From NCBI RefSeq assembly GCF_032583975.1, contig NZ_JAWHTF010000002.1: DNA of 64,000 bases; one strand, 5' to 3'. The stretch's first letter is position 1. The number at the start of each line of letters is the position of its first letter. The DNA is from Gilvirhabdus luticola. Lineage in GTDB: Bacteria > Bacteroidota > Bacteroidia > Flavobacteriales > Flavobacteriaceae. A program made the translations under genes and the position numbers. Below the pieces are notes generated by a model. That model did no database searches and had not been told where the DNA came from. It saw only the letters and a list, made by a program, of their open reading frames with translations. Positions 8,428-16,933 of the stretch are shown here, in pieces.

Positions 8428-8545
8428 AATTATAAAAGAATAGAATAGCAATATTCTCAACGAATTTCTTTTATAATTTAGCTTTAATAACTCTAATTAT
8501 TTTAAATTAGCTTTTTTAAAAAATTAGGTTACAAAGTCCTAATTT
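8428..8545 (+). promoter_or_regulatory. Three consecutive hairpins between etfA and the nuclease-family gene
   Basis: First hairpin: AATTATAAAAGAA (8428-8440) pairs perfectly over 13 bp with 8466-8478 and encloses AGAATA-GCAA-TATTCT (8442-8457), a second stem capped by a GNRA-type tetraloop, with a one-sided 8-base bulge. Second: CTAATT/AATTAG (8493-8510), followed by a T run, which could act as the etfBA terminator. Third: AAATTAGG/CCTAATTT (8521-8545). Together they fill most of the 159-bp spacer. Confidence 0.55.
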
Positions 8546-8571
8546 AAACAGTCTTTTGTGATATTATAGAT

Positions 8572-9189
8572 ATGAGTTTAGTTCGACTGAATATAAAAGG
8601 GATTTCTTATAGCCAAACACAAAATGGTGCTTATGCATTAATTTTAAATGAAGTAGATGGTGATCGCAAACTACCCATAGTCATTGGAGCCTTCGAAGCT
8701 CAATCAATTGCCATTGCGCTTGAAAAGGAAATAAGACCTCCTAGACCATTAACTCATGATTTGTTTAAAAATTTTGCCGACAGATTTGATATTGTTGTAA
8801 AACAGGTCATCATTCATAAATTAGTGGACGGCGTTTTTTATTCAAGCTTAATTTGTGAACGCGATAAGATTGAAGAAATCATTGATGCTAGAACCAGTGA
8901 CGCCATTGCACTAGCGCTGCGTTTTAAAGCACCTATTTTTACTTACAAAAATATCCTGGACAAGGCTGGTATTTATTTAAAGGTAAATCCGAAAAAAGAA
9001 GATGAAGATGAAGAGCAAGATAGTATTCTGATTGATGACATGCTTGCTGAAGAATTGGAGTCAAGTCCAGCAATGGAAAACTACAAAAACAAAACTCTTG
9101 ACGAGCTACATAAATTACTAGAAACTGCTGTAGCAAAAGAAGACTACGAAACGGCAGCAAGAATACGAGACGAAATCTCTAAACGATAA
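8572..9189 (+). CDS. Bifunctional nuclease family protein with C-terminal UVR motif
   Basis: A 205-residue protein. Residues 1-140 form a BFN/DUF151 domain (NEVDGDRKLPIVIGAFEAQSIAIALE, RTSDAIALALRFKAPIF), a family for which DNase and RNase activity has been described in plants and whose bacterial role is unclear. A strongly acidic linker (about 143-165) leads to a UVR-type helical hairpin, LDELHKLLETAVAKEDYETAARIRDEISK, like that of UvrB/UvrC and Clp cofactors, which usually mediates protein contacts. It is 18 bp from the nucleoside transporter gene and probably co-transcribed with it. The domain calls are firm; the cellular role is not known. Confidence 0.9.
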   Translation: MSLVRLNIKGISYSQTQNGAYALILNEVDGDRKLPIVIGAFEAQSIAIALEKEIRPPRPLTHDLFKNFADRFDIVVKQVIIHKLVDGVFYSSLICERDKIEEIIDARTSDAIALALRFKAPIFTYKNILDKAGIYLKVNPKKEDEDEEQDSILIDDMLAEELESSPAMENYKNKTLDELHKLLETAVAKEDYETAARIRDEISKR

Positions 9190-9206
9190 TCTGATCCTTT
9201 ATAAAT

Positions 9207-10607
9207 ATGAAATTACTTTTTTCGGTTGCTGCCATGTGTTCTAATCTTGTTAGTAATACATCAGCACAAACAGTCGATACCATAATACCAAGTTCTGGAT
9301 TTAGCACAGGCGGTTTATTAAGAGGATTGCTTGGTATGTTTGTTTTGCTTTGTATTGCGTTTCTGTTAAGTAAAAATAAAAGAGGCATCAACTGGAGAAC
9401 TGTAGGTTTTGGTTTATTAGCACAACTTTTACTAGCCATAGGGGTACTTAAAGTTCCTTTCGTTCAAGCCGTTTTTGAATTTGTAGGAGGGATTTTTGTG
9501 AGCATTCTAGATTTTACAATGGCAGGAACAATATTTTTATTTGACTCGTTTGTTACTGACGAAGTGCAATTGGAAGACTCAATGATAACTTTTGCCATCT
9601 CCATTTTACCAACTATTATTTTCTTTTCAGCCTTAACATCTGTACTGTTTTATTTGGGCATCATACAAAAAGTTGTGAAAGGTTTGGCTTGGATGCTTAC
9701 TAAAGTCTTAAAGATTTCGGGTGCAGAAAGCTTAAGTGTTGCAGGTAATATTTTTCTTGGCCAAACAGAATCTCCCTTGATGATTAAAGCCTATTTAGAG
9801 AAAATGAATAGATCCGAAATACTTTTGGTCATGATTGGTGGGATGGCAACCGTTGCAGGTGGAGTTTTAGCAGCCTATATTGGATTTTTAGGAGGAACTG
9901 ACGAAGTTATGAAAATATTCTATGCCAAGCACCTTTTAGCAGCGTCTGTTATGGCAGCTCCAGGAGCTGTGGTCATTTCAAAAATATTATATCCTCAAAC
10001 AGAAAAAATAGATTCAGACATTAAAATTACTCAAGAAAATATTGGTTCTAATATTCTGGACGCCATTGCCAATGGAACTACTGAAGGCTTAAAATTGGCT
10101 GTAAATGTTGGAGCAATGCTGTTAGTTTTTCTGGCTTTTATTGCAATGATAAATGGTATTTTGGGCTGGGTTGGTGAAGTAACATCTTTAAATACATTAG
10201 TTGCCAACAATACGATGTATAGCGAATTTTCTTTAGAATTCTTATTAGGTTATGCCTTTGCTCCACTAATGTGGCTCATTGGTGTTGCTAAAGAAGACAT
10301 GGCATTAATGGGGCAATTGTTAGGTATAAAATTAGTGGCTAGTGAATTTGTAGGCTACATTCAGTTGGCCAATTTAAAAGACGTTGGAAATATTCTCCAT
10401 TTAAAGTACGAAAAGTCTATAATCATGGCAACCTATATGTTATGTGGCTTTGCCAACTTTGCGTCTATTGGAATTCAAATTGGCGGCATAGGTTCTTTGG
10501 CACCAGGACAACGCAAAACATTATCAGAATTTGGAATAAAAGCTTTGATTGGAGGTACAATTGCTTCTTTATTGTCTGCAACAATCGCTGGAATGATTAT
10601 TGGTTAA
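9207..10607 (+). CDS. nupC: Concentrative nucleoside transporter (CNT family)
   Basis: Inner-membrane symporter that imports nucleosides with H+ or Na+. Length 466 residues with many hydrophobic helices. CNT features: the N-terminal GLLRGLLGMFVLLCIAFLLS helix, then SVAGNIFLGQTESPLMIKAYL (the conserved GQTE-P substrate loop), AAPGAVVISKILYPQTE, and the C-terminal GFANFASIGIQIGGIGSLAPGQR stretch. Residues 1-30 include an extra segment with an AQTVDT site that resembles a signal peptide (MKLLFSVAAMCSNLVSNTSAQ). It sits between the nuclease-family gene and thyA, a context of nucleotide salvage. Confidence 0.94.
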   Translation: MKLLFSVAAMCSNLVSNTSAQTVDTIIPSSGFSTGGLLRGLLGMFVLLCIAFLLSKNKRGINWRTVGFGLLAQLLLAIGVLKVPFVQAVFEFVGGIFVSILDFTMAGTIFLFDSFVTDEVQLEDSMITFAISILPTIIFFSALTSVLFYLGIIQKVVKGLAWMLTKVLKISGAESLSVAGNIFLGQTESPLMIKAYLEKMNRSEILLVMIGGMATVAGGVLAAYIGFLGGTDEVMKIFYAKHLLAASVMAAPGAVVISKILYPQTEKIDSDIKITQENIGSNILDAIANGTTEGLKLAVNVGAMLLVFLAFIAMINGILGWVGEVTSLNTLVANNTMYSEFSLEFLLGYAFAPLMWLIGVAKEDMALMGQLLGIKLVASEFVGYIQLANLKDVGNILHLKYEKSIIMATYMLCGFANFASIGIQIGGIGSLAPGQRKTLSEFGIKALIGGTIASLLSATIAGMIIG

Positions 10608-10697
10608 CCGTTGATAACTTTTAAAATAAATTAAAACATAAACGGTTTGGGTATAGAGCTTTTCTTTATTTTTATTTTCTGAAAATTTCTCATATAA

Positions 10698-11522
10698 ATG
10701 AAACAATATTTAGACCTAGTAAAACACGTTTTAGAAAACGGAAACAAAAAATCTGACAGAACAGGAACCGGAACAAAAAGTGTCTTTGGCTACCAAATGA
10801 GATTTGATTTAAGTGAAGGTTTTCCTATGGTAACCACCAAAAAATTACACTTAAAGTCTATTATATTTGAGTTGCTTTGGTTTTTAAAAGGCGATACAAA
10901 TATTAATTATTTAATCGAAAATGGTGTTAGAATCTGGAATGAATGGGCCGATGAAAATGGAGATTTAGGTCCGGTATATGGTCACCAATGGCGTAACTGG
11001 AATAATGACGAGATAGACCAAATAAAAGAAGTTATTGACACACTAAAAAATAATCCTGATAGCAGACGCATGATAGTTTCTGCTTGGAATCCTTCAGTAT
11101 TACCAGATACATCCAAATCGTTTAGCGAAAATGTAGCTAACGGAAAAGCTGCTTTGCCTCCTTGTCACGCTTTTTTTCAATTTTATGTAGCCAATGGTAA
11201 ATTATCTTGTCAATTATATCAGCGAAGTGCAGATATCTTTTTAGGTGTTCCCTTTAATATTGCATCTTATGCGTTATTTACAATGATGATTGCACAAGTT
11301 TGTGGTTATCATCCTGGAGATTTTATTCATACTTTTGGTGATGCCCATATCTATAGTAATCATTACGAACAATTGGAGCTGCAATTATCTCGAGATCCAA
11401 GACCTTTGCCAAAAATGATTTTAAACCCAGAAGTAAAAGATATTTTTGACTTTAAATTTGAGGATTTCACTTTGGTAGATTACAATCCACATCCACATAT
11501 CAAGGGTATTGTTGCAGTATAA
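10698..11522 (+). CDS. thyA: Thymidylate synthase
   Basis: Methylates dUMP to dTMP using methylenetetrahydrofolate, producing dihydrofolate. Length 274 residues fits ThyA. Conserved features: RTGTGTKSVFGYQMRFDL (phosphate-binding Arg loop), PVYGHQWRNW, PDSRRMIVSAWNP, the active-site Cys in ALPPCHAFFQFYV, and LYQRSADIFLGVPFNIASYA. It is next to the transporter for nucleosides and close to the dihydrofolate reductase gene at 12358, which regenerates its cofactor. A terminator follows immediately at 11522-11554. Confidence 0.97.
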   Translation: MKQYLDLVKHVLENGNKKSDRTGTGTKSVFGYQMRFDLSEGFPMVTTKKLHLKSIIFELLWFLKGDTNINYLIENGVRIWNEWADENGDLGPVYGHQWRNWNNDEIDQIKEVIDTLKNNPDSRRMIVSAWNPSVLPDTSKSFSENVANGKAALPPCHAFFQFYVANGKLSCQLYQRSADIFLGVPFNIASYALFTMMIAQVCGYHPGDFIHTFGDAHIYSNHYEQLELQLSRDPRPLPKMILNPEVKDIFDFKFEDFTLVDYNPHPHIKGIVAV

Positions 11523-11554
11523 AAAAAGAGCTTCAAAAAATTGAAGCCCTTTTA
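11522..11554. terminator. Terminator after thyA
   Basis: GCTTCAA (11530-11536), loop AAAA, TTGAAGC (11541-11547), flanked by an A run on the left and CCTTTT on the right, so it can work in both directions for thyA and for the convergent gene ending at 11578. Confidence 0.8.
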
Positions 11555-11577
11555 ACCAACTAAAAATTAATAATATC

Positions 11578-11874
11578 TTATAAACTTAAGACACCATTTT
11601 CTGCAGCTGCATAATCATTCCATACATACGCATCTGCTTGGTCGTCGTTAACATATACGCCGTCAACAACATATCTAAATTCATAAGAATTGTCTTTTTC
11701 TAAATTTACAGTTCCTTTAAAAGTTCCGTTTTTTAACTTTTTAAGTTCAACGGCTTCCGTATTCCACTCATTAAAACTTCCTACAACTGCCACCTGACTT
11801 GCGTCTTCAGCAGGTACAGAAAATGTTACTTTACAAACTGGTTTGCTTTTTAAATATTGTTTTGTAATTGCCAT
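11578..11874 (-). CDS. Small isoamylase early-set (CBM48-like) domain protein
   Basis: A 98-residue protein made of a single immunoglobulin-like glycogen-recognition fold of the CBM48/isoamylase N-terminal type: KVTFSVPAEDASQVAVVGSFNEWNTEAVELKKLKNGTFKGTVNLEKDNSYEFRYVVDG, with the NEW motif typical of starch and AMPK-beta glycogen binding. No catalytic domain is attached, so it probably binds an alpha-glucan or a protein partner. No signal peptide is present. It follows a 31-codon frame (11881-11976) by 6 bp on the same strand. Substrate binding is inferred only from the fold. Confidence 0.88.
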   Translation of the reverse strand: MAITKQYLKSKPVCKVTFSVPAEDASQVAVVGSFNEWNTEAVELKKLKNGTFKGTVNLEKDNSYEFRYVVDGVYVNDDQADAYVWNDYAAAENGVLSL

Positions 11875-11880
11875 AATATC

Positions 11881-11976
11881 TTATTTTAAATTATTAAATC
11901 TTCTTTTTGTGTTCCAGATGTATCCCTTCTTAAGGGCGTTCATCTCTTGTGTGAATTTGTTGTTTCTTGTTCTCAT
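11881..11976 (-). CDS. Possible 31-residue basic peptide upstream of the CBM48-like gene
   Basis: A short frame from ATG 11974-11976 to TAA 11881-11883. It starts MRTRNNKFTQEMNALKKGY and continues IWNTKRRFNNLK, with ten Lys/Arg. It ends 6 bp before the ATG of the CBM48-like gene and starts about 50 bp downstream of a good promoter match, so it would be on the same mRNA. I do not recognise it. It could be a real small protein, a leader peptide or chance. Confidence 0.35.
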   Translation of the reverse strand: MRTRNNKFTQEMNALKKGYIWNTKRRFNNLK

Positions 11977-12357
11977 AATTTCTGTATTTTAATTATACAT
12001 CAATTAACTTGACTCATTTCGGCTACAAATGTATAAAACAATTTTTCAGACAAAAACCAAAAAAGGATCTAAAGCAAAAGATTTATTGATTTGATTAAAA
12101 AGGCTTCACAATTATTTAAAGTATGTAAAAAATTAATACATATTTTATGAGATTATCAATGCAAATTTTTACTTCTTTTAGCCTGATTATCAACTACATC
12201 GTTTGCGTTTTTACTATTATTGTTCTTTCCAAATCTAATATATCGTTTTCGCAACTATTCCCATGTCAAATTCAATATTTTAAAAGTAATTCCTGTCAAA
12301 AAGTACTTATATAAGTCATCAAAAAAAGTTAACTTTACATTCTAACATTTCATAAAT
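11977..12357. other. Intergenic region between divergent CBM48-like and folA genes
   Basis: About 380 bp of very AT-rich DNA. It holds the minus-strand promoter at 12026-12054 and presumably the folA promoter near 12330-12345, where TAACTTTA is a weak -7 match. No other gene, RNA or repeat is apparent on either strand. Confidence 0.6.
12026..12054 (-). promoter_or_regulatory. Promoter for the CBM48-like operon
   Basis: On the minus strand TACATTTG (12026-12033) is a full match to the -7 consensus TAnnTTTG, and TTTG (12051-12054) lies 17 bases upstream, two fewer than the usual 19. It points at the 31-codon frame starting at 11976. Confidence 0.5.
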
Positions 12358-13281
12358 ATGTTTGGGAAAAAGAAGCCTGTTCAGCAGATAGATAAGGAAC
12401 AATTAGAGTTAATACAAACTGCGCAAAAGCGAATAAAACAAAAAAAACGTTTATATGCTCATTTTGTGTTCTTTTTAATTGGTTCTGTGTTTATTATTAT
12501 TGCCAATTTAGTTCTTGATTTAGGAAAAGACATCAAACCTTTTGGTGTAGATTGGTTTGTTTATCCAATTGTAATTTGGTTGTTTTTCTTTTTATATCAT
12601 GCTTTTAATGTGTTCGTTACACATAAATTTTTGGGACAAGATTGGGAACAAAAGCAGCTTGATAAGCTTGTTTCTTCTCAACGCGCAAGGATTGATGCCT
12701 TAAAAATACAATTTTTAAAGGAAGAAACCCAAATGGCTAAAGAAGAGATTGAACAAGAAAAACACGCTAAAAAAAAAACCACTAAATCTTCAGAATTAAC
12801 CATTATTGTAGCTGCCGGCGAAAACAATGCCATTGGCAAGGACAATGACCTTATTTGGCATTTGAGTGATGATTTAAAACGTTTTAAAACACTAACAAAT
12901 GGGCACCATATTATTATGGGAAGAAAAACCTATGAGAGTTTTCCGAAACCTTTGCCAAATAGAACTCATATTGTCATAACAAGACAAGACAATTACAAAG
13001 TTCCTGATGGTGTTATTGTTGTAAATAACCTCGAAGATGCCGTTGATGCTTGTAGAAAAGATAATCAACCATTCATTATTGGAGGAGGTGAAATTTATAA
13101 GCAATCTATACCTTTAGCAGATAAATTAGAAATCACAAGAGTTCATAAATCTTTTGAAAATGCCGATACTTTTTTCCCTGAAATTGATACTAATATTTGG
13201 AAAGAAGTGAGCAAGTCTTATCATGAAATAGATCAAAACCACAAGCATGCATTTTCGTTTATTACATATACCAGAAAATAA
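12358..13281 (+). CDS. folA: Dihydrofolate reductase with N-terminal 2TM membrane domain
   Basis: Residues about 147-306 are a complete DHFR that reduces dihydrofolate to tetrahydrofolate: ELTIIVAAGENNAIGKDNDLIWHLSDDLKRF, HHIIMGRKTYESF (NADPH loop), and FIIGGGEIYKQ. Instead of starting there, the protein has 146 extra N-terminal residues: a basic amphipathic start, two membrane helices (about 33-54 and 67-88) of the 2TM family, and a charged, probably coiled segment (95-145). The enzyme would thus be tethered to the inner face of the membrane. In related bacteria, as I recall, the 2TM protein and DHFR can be separate neighbours. It follows thyA in the same neighbourhood, and the acetyltransferase gene begins 3 bp after its stop. 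Confidence 0.94.
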   Translation: MFGKKKPVQQIDKEQLELIQTAQKRIKQKKRLYAHFVFFLIGSVFIIIANLVLDLGKDIKPFGVDWFVYPIVIWLFFFLYHAFNVFVTHKFLGQDWEQKQLDKLVSSQRARIDALKIQFLKEETQMAKEEIEQEKHAKKKTTKSSELTIIVAAGENNAIGKDNDLIWHLSDDLKRFKTLTNGHHIIMGRKTYESFPKPLPNRTHIVITRQDNYKVPDGVIVVNNLEDAVDACRKDNQPFIIGGGEIYKQSIPLADKLEITRVHKSFENADTFFPEIDTNIWKEVSKSYHEIDQNHKHAFSFITYTRK

Positions 13282-13284
13282 ATC

Positions 13285-13845
13285 ATGTCCGAAAAAGAAA
13301 AAATGTTATCTGGAGAAATGTATAATCCATTGAATCCAGAATTGGTTGCAGAAAGACACCAATGCAGGTCGTTATTTCAAGAAATCAACAAATTGACTGA
13401 AGATGAAAAAAAACAGCGTTTTAAATTATTTTACAAGTTAATTCCAAATGCTGGCAAGAATTTATGGATAGAACCTCCTTTTTACTGTGATTATGGCTAT
13501 AACATCATAGCAGGAGATAATGTCTTTATGAATTTTAACTGCTGTATTTTAGATGTTGCACCTGTTAATATTGGTAATCATTGTATGTTTGGTCCAAACG
13601 TACAGATCTATACTGCAACTCATCCTCTAGAAGCCAAGACCAGAAATAGTGGTCGCGAATTTGCCAAACCTATTACTATTGGAAAAAATGTTTGGATTGG
13701 TGGTCATGCTGTAATTTGTCCTGGTGTAACTATTGGCGACAATGTTGTTATTGGTGCTGGAGCAATCGTGACAAAAAGCTTTCCAGATAATGTCTTTATT
13801 GCTGGAAATCCAGCTAAAATTGTAAAAGAAATTGACAATAGTTAA
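13285..13845 (+). CDS. Sugar O-acetyltransferase, maltose/galactoside acetyltransferase type
   Basis: Transfers acetyl from acetyl-CoA to a sugar hydroxyl. 186 residues, the standard length of the Maa/LacA family. The N-terminal Mac domain (MLSGEMYNPLNPELVAERHQCRSLF) is followed by left-handed beta-helix hexapeptide repeats (IGNHCMFGPNVQIYTATHPLEAKTRNSG, ITIGKNVWIGGHAVICPGVTIGDNVVIGAGAIVTKSFPDNVFIAGNPAKIVKEI). The catalytic His is in TATHPL. It is probably translated from the same mRNA as the DHFR fusion. The natural acceptor sugar cannot be told from sequence. Confidence 0.94.
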   Translation: MSEKEKMLSGEMYNPLNPELVAERHQCRSLFQEINKLTEDEKKQRFKLFYKLIPNAGKNLWIEPPFYCDYGYNIIAGDNVFMNFNCCILDVAPVNIGNHCMFGPNVQIYTATHPLEAKTRNSGREFAKPITIGKNVWIGGHAVICPGVTIGDNVVIGAGAIVTKSFPDNVFIAGNPAKIVKEIDNS

Positions 13846-13961
13846 TTTTTCTTACAAAGATAAAAGTAAGTGCTTTCTTATTTTATCTACCGCATTTACA
13901 GTTAGTTAAGCACCATTTAAAATTATTTTATTACATTAGTAGCCACCAAATCTTATTAACC

Positions 13962-15011
13962 ATGAAAACAATTGTAATTAAACCTACATTACTACTGCTG
14001 TTATTTGCTTTTATTTTATTAGGCTGTAGTTCTACTAACAATCTAACGATGAACGTTACAGAGCCAGCACCTGTATACGTTCCAAATCATATTCAGCGTA
14101 TAGGAATTTTAAATAGAAGTGAATCTACCTCTAACAAAACTCTTGACGATATAGACAAGATTTTTTCTGCCGAAGGACTTCATCTGGACAGAGAAGGCGC
14201 AGACAATATCATTCAAGGCATGCAAGACGAATTTGAAAAAAACAAAACCTTCAAAGATGTTATTCTAGTTGAATCTGATAAAGTTGAAAACCCAGGTCTT
14301 GGCATCTTTCCAAATGCATTGTCTTGGAACATGGTCAACCAAATTTGTGAAGAAAACAACATTGATGCATTGGTAGTACTTTCCTTTTACGATACAGATG
14401 CTTCTATAAAATATAATGCTCAAACTATAGATAAAGTCAACGCCTTCGGAATCAAAATTCCAGTTATAGAACATACTGCAGAAGTGAACACCAATATTCT
14501 GGCAGGCTTCAGAATTTATGATAATGCTAATAAAACGATTCTTGACGAGATTATGAACAGTGATTGGTCAAGAACTATTGGTCGTGGCATTAATCCAGTA
14601 AAAGCTGCGGAAGCCATTGCAGGACGTACAGAAGCTGTTTTACAAATAAGCAATGGTTTAGGTCATCGCTATGCTTTGAGAACCTATCCTTTTAAGATAC
14701 GTGTCACGCGTGAATATTATGTAAAAGGCACAGATAATTTTGAAATTGCGATGCGAAGAGCCCAAACAGGAGATTGGGATGGTGCTGCAGAACTTTGGGA
14801 ACTAGAAATCAGTAATCCAAACTCTAAAATTGCAGGTCGTGCTTGTTATAATATGGCAATCATTAACGAAATAAATGGTGACTTGTTGGCAGCTAAAGAT
14901 TGGGCTTCAAAAGCTTATACAGATTACAGAGATAAAAATGCCTTACGCTATTTGAATATTCTAAAAAACCGAATGGCAAAGAATGAGTTGCTAGCTATGC
15001 GATCTAACTAA
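13962..15011 (+). CDS. DUF6340 family lipoprotein
   Basis: A 349-residue protein with a lipoprotein signal (LLLLLFAFILLGCSSTN; lipid-bearing Cys near residue 22). The body matches the DUF6340 family of Bacteroidota as I know it: NHIQRIGILNRSE near the start, a mixed alpha/beta region, and a C-terminal TPR-like helical part (AMRRAQTGDWDGAAELWELEISNPNSKIAGRACYNMAIINEINGDLLAAKDWASKAY). It is probably a periplasmic or outer-membrane lipoprotein. Function unknown. The following gene is separated by 91 bp that include a copy of the repeated upstream motif (15030-15048). Confidence 0.85.
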   Translation: MKTIVIKPTLLLLLFAFILLGCSSTNNLTMNVTEPAPVYVPNHIQRIGILNRSESTSNKTLDDIDKIFSAEGLHLDREGADNIIQGMQDEFEKNKTFKDVILVESDKVENPGLGIFPNALSWNMVNQICEENNIDALVVLSFYDTDASIKYNAQTIDKVNAFGIKIPVIEHTAEVNTNILAGFRIYDNANKTILDEIMNSDWSRTIGRGINPVKAAEAIAGRTEAVLQISNGLGHRYALRTYPFKIRVTREYYVKGTDNFEIAMRRAQTGDWDGAAELWELEISNPNSKIAGRACYNMAIINEINGDLLAAKDWASKAYTDYRDKNALRYLNILKNRMAKNELLAMRSN

Positions 15012-15029
15012 ATACTTGGCTTTATTAAA

Positions 15030-15048
15030 AAAATAGTCGAACTTCGTT
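15030..15048 (+). repeat. Upstream cassette motif, copy B
   Basis: AAAATAGTCGAACTTCGTT is identical to 1941-1959. It lies 73 bp upstream of the D-aminoacylase-like gene. The similarity to copy A stops after 19 bases apart from a later ATCATTGA. Confidence 0.6.
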
Positions 15049-15102
15049 ACTTCTGTATTTAAGATGCACTTAATGAATCATTGACTTTTAATAAACCAAT
15101 TA

Positions 15103-16788
15103 ATGAAGCTTTTTAAACCCTTTTATTTTCTTGTTTTAGTAATTACTTTTTATAGTTGTAATGACCAGGAGCAATTTGATATACTTATAAGACAAGGTCA
15201 AATATTGGATGGCTCTGGAAACAATTCCTATATTGGAGATATAGCAATCAATGCAGATACGATTGCCGTTATTGGTGATCTTAAAGACGCTAAAGGACTA
15301 ATTGAAATTGATGCTACTGGATTGGCAGTTGCGCCAGGCTTTATAAACATGTTGAGTTGGGCAACAGAATCTTTGATTGAAGACGGAAGATCGATGAGCG
15401 ATATCAAGCAAGGCGTAACTTTAGAGGTTTTTGGAGAAGGTTGGTCTATGGGTCCAATAAGTGAAGAAATGAGAGCAGGATGGCTAAAAGATCAAGGAGA
15501 CATCAAATATGATATTAATTGGACTACACTAGATGAATATCTTCAATTTCTTGTCAATAAAGGCATTTCAACAAATGTAGCCTCTTTCGTTGGAGCAACA
15601 ACCTTAAGAATACACGTCATTGGTTTTGAAGATAGAGCTCCTACGCAGAAAGAACTTGAAACCATGAAGTCTTTGGTCAAACAAGCTATGGAAGAAGGTG
15701 CTTTGGGTATTGGTTCATCATTAATTTATGCTCCAGCATTTTACTCCAGCACGGAAGAGTTGATTGAATTGTGCAAAGTAGCTTCAGCCTATGATGGTAT
15801 GTACATTTCACATTTGCGAAGTGAAGGTCCAAAACTTTTAGAAAGCTTGGATGAACTTATCAAAATTGCTAAAGAAGCTAATATTAGAGCAGAAGTTTAC
15901 CATTTAAAGCAAAGTGGTAAAGCCAATTGGAATAAGTTAGACTATGTAGTGACAAAAATTGATTCTGCGAGAACAGCAGGTTTACATATTACAACAGACA
16001 TGTACACATATACCGCAGGTGCTACTGGTTTGAATGCGTCTATGCCACCATGGGTACAGGAAGGAGGATTTGATCAATGGGTAGAACGTTTACAGAATCC
16101 TGAAATCAGAAAGAAAGTGCTTCATGAAATGAGCGTACCGACTGATGACTGGGAAAATTTATTACAAGCTGCTGGATCGGCAGATAAAGTATTGCTTATT
16201 GGTTTTAAAAATGATAGCTTAAAATATCTTACAGGGAAAACTTTAGCACAAGTAGCAAATATACGACATAAATCGCCAGAAGAAACCGCTATGGACTTGG
16301 TGGTAGATGATGGCAGTAGAGTTGATGCCGTTTATTTTTTAATGTCTGAAGACAACGTGAAAAAACAAATTGCTTTACCATGGATGAGCTTTGGCTCTGA
16401 TGCAGAATCATCTGCTCCAGAAGGTGTTTTTTTAAAATCCTCCACACATCCTCGTGCTTATGGCAATGTAGCAAGATTGTTGGGTAAATATGTTAGAGAT
16501 GAAAAGGTAATCTCTTTAGAAGAAGCAGTCTATAAGCTTACTACTCTACCAGCTACCAATTTAAAAATAAAAAAACGTGGTGCTTTAAAAGAAGGCTTTT
16601 ATGCCGATATAGCCATTTTTAATCCCAAAGCCATACAAGACCATGCAAATTTTGAGAACCCACAACAATTGTCCACTGGTATGGAACATGTCTTTGTAAA
16701 TGGCAATCAGGTTTTAAAAGATGGCGAACATACAGGTGCATTACCGGGACAAGTAGTAAGAGGTCCTGGATGGAAAGGTACTGAATAA
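15103..16788 (+). CDS. D-aminoacylase-like amidohydrolase lipoprotein
   Basis: A 561-residue member of the N-acyl-D-amino-acid deacylase branch of the amidohydrolase superfamily. A lipoprotein signal (LVLVITFYSCND) suggests a periplasmic or surface site. The beta-sandwich start FDILIRQGQILDGSGNNSYIGDIAI and end AFYADIAIFNPK-like segment are typical. The usual HxH zinc motif after the first strand (PGFIDxHTH) is replaced by PGFINMLSWATES, and the NCG cysteine region reads VFGEGWS. Later ligands remain: His in YISHLRSEG, His in VYHLKQSGK and Asp in FGSDAES. Loss of HxH seems to define a subgroup and the substrate may differ. Upstream and downstream motifs B and C flank it. Confidence 0.87.
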   Translation: MKLFKPFYFLVLVITFYSCNDQEQFDILIRQGQILDGSGNNSYIGDIAINADTIAVIGDLKDAKGLIEIDATGLAVAPGFINMLSWATESLIEDGRSMSDIKQGVTLEVFGEGWSMGPISEEMRAGWLKDQGDIKYDINWTTLDEYLQFLVNKGISTNVASFVGATTLRIHVIGFEDRAPTQKELETMKSLVKQAMEEGALGIGSSLIYAPAFYSSTEELIELCKVASAYDGMYISHLRSEGPKLLESLDELIKIAKEANIRAEVYHLKQSGKANWNKLDYVVTKIDSARTAGLHITTDMYTYTAGATGLNASMPPWVQEGGFDQWVERLQNPEIRKKVLHEMSVPTDDWENLLQAAGSADKVLLIGFKNDSLKYLTGKTLAQVANIRHKSPEETAMDLVVDDGSRVDAVYFLMSEDNVKKQIALPWMSFGSDAESSAPEGVFLKSSTHPRAYGNVARLLGKYVRDEKVISLEEAVYKLTTLPATNLKIKKRGALKEGFYADIAIFNPKAIQDHANFENPQQLSTGMEHVFVNGNQVLKDGEHTGALPGQVVRGPGWKGTE

Positions 16789-16841
16789 TGCAATACACAA
16801 TCTATTTGATTGCTGTACAAAACTGGCTTGATTTTCTCAAA

Positions 16842-16864
16842 AAAATAGCCGAAATTCGTTTAAC
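16842..16864 (+). repeat. Upstream cassette motif, copy C
   Basis: AAAATAGCCGAAATTCGTT plus TAAC, two differences from copy A over 23 bases. It starts 92 bp upstream of the ATG of the 159-residue membrane protein, similar to the spacing of copies A and D. A later ACATTG is also shared with copy A. Confidence 0.55.
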
Positions 16865-16933
16865 TATGCCTAATAACAACTTAAGCTGTGATTAGCCTGA
16901 CATTGTGGTTGATTAATTTAACCCAAATATATC

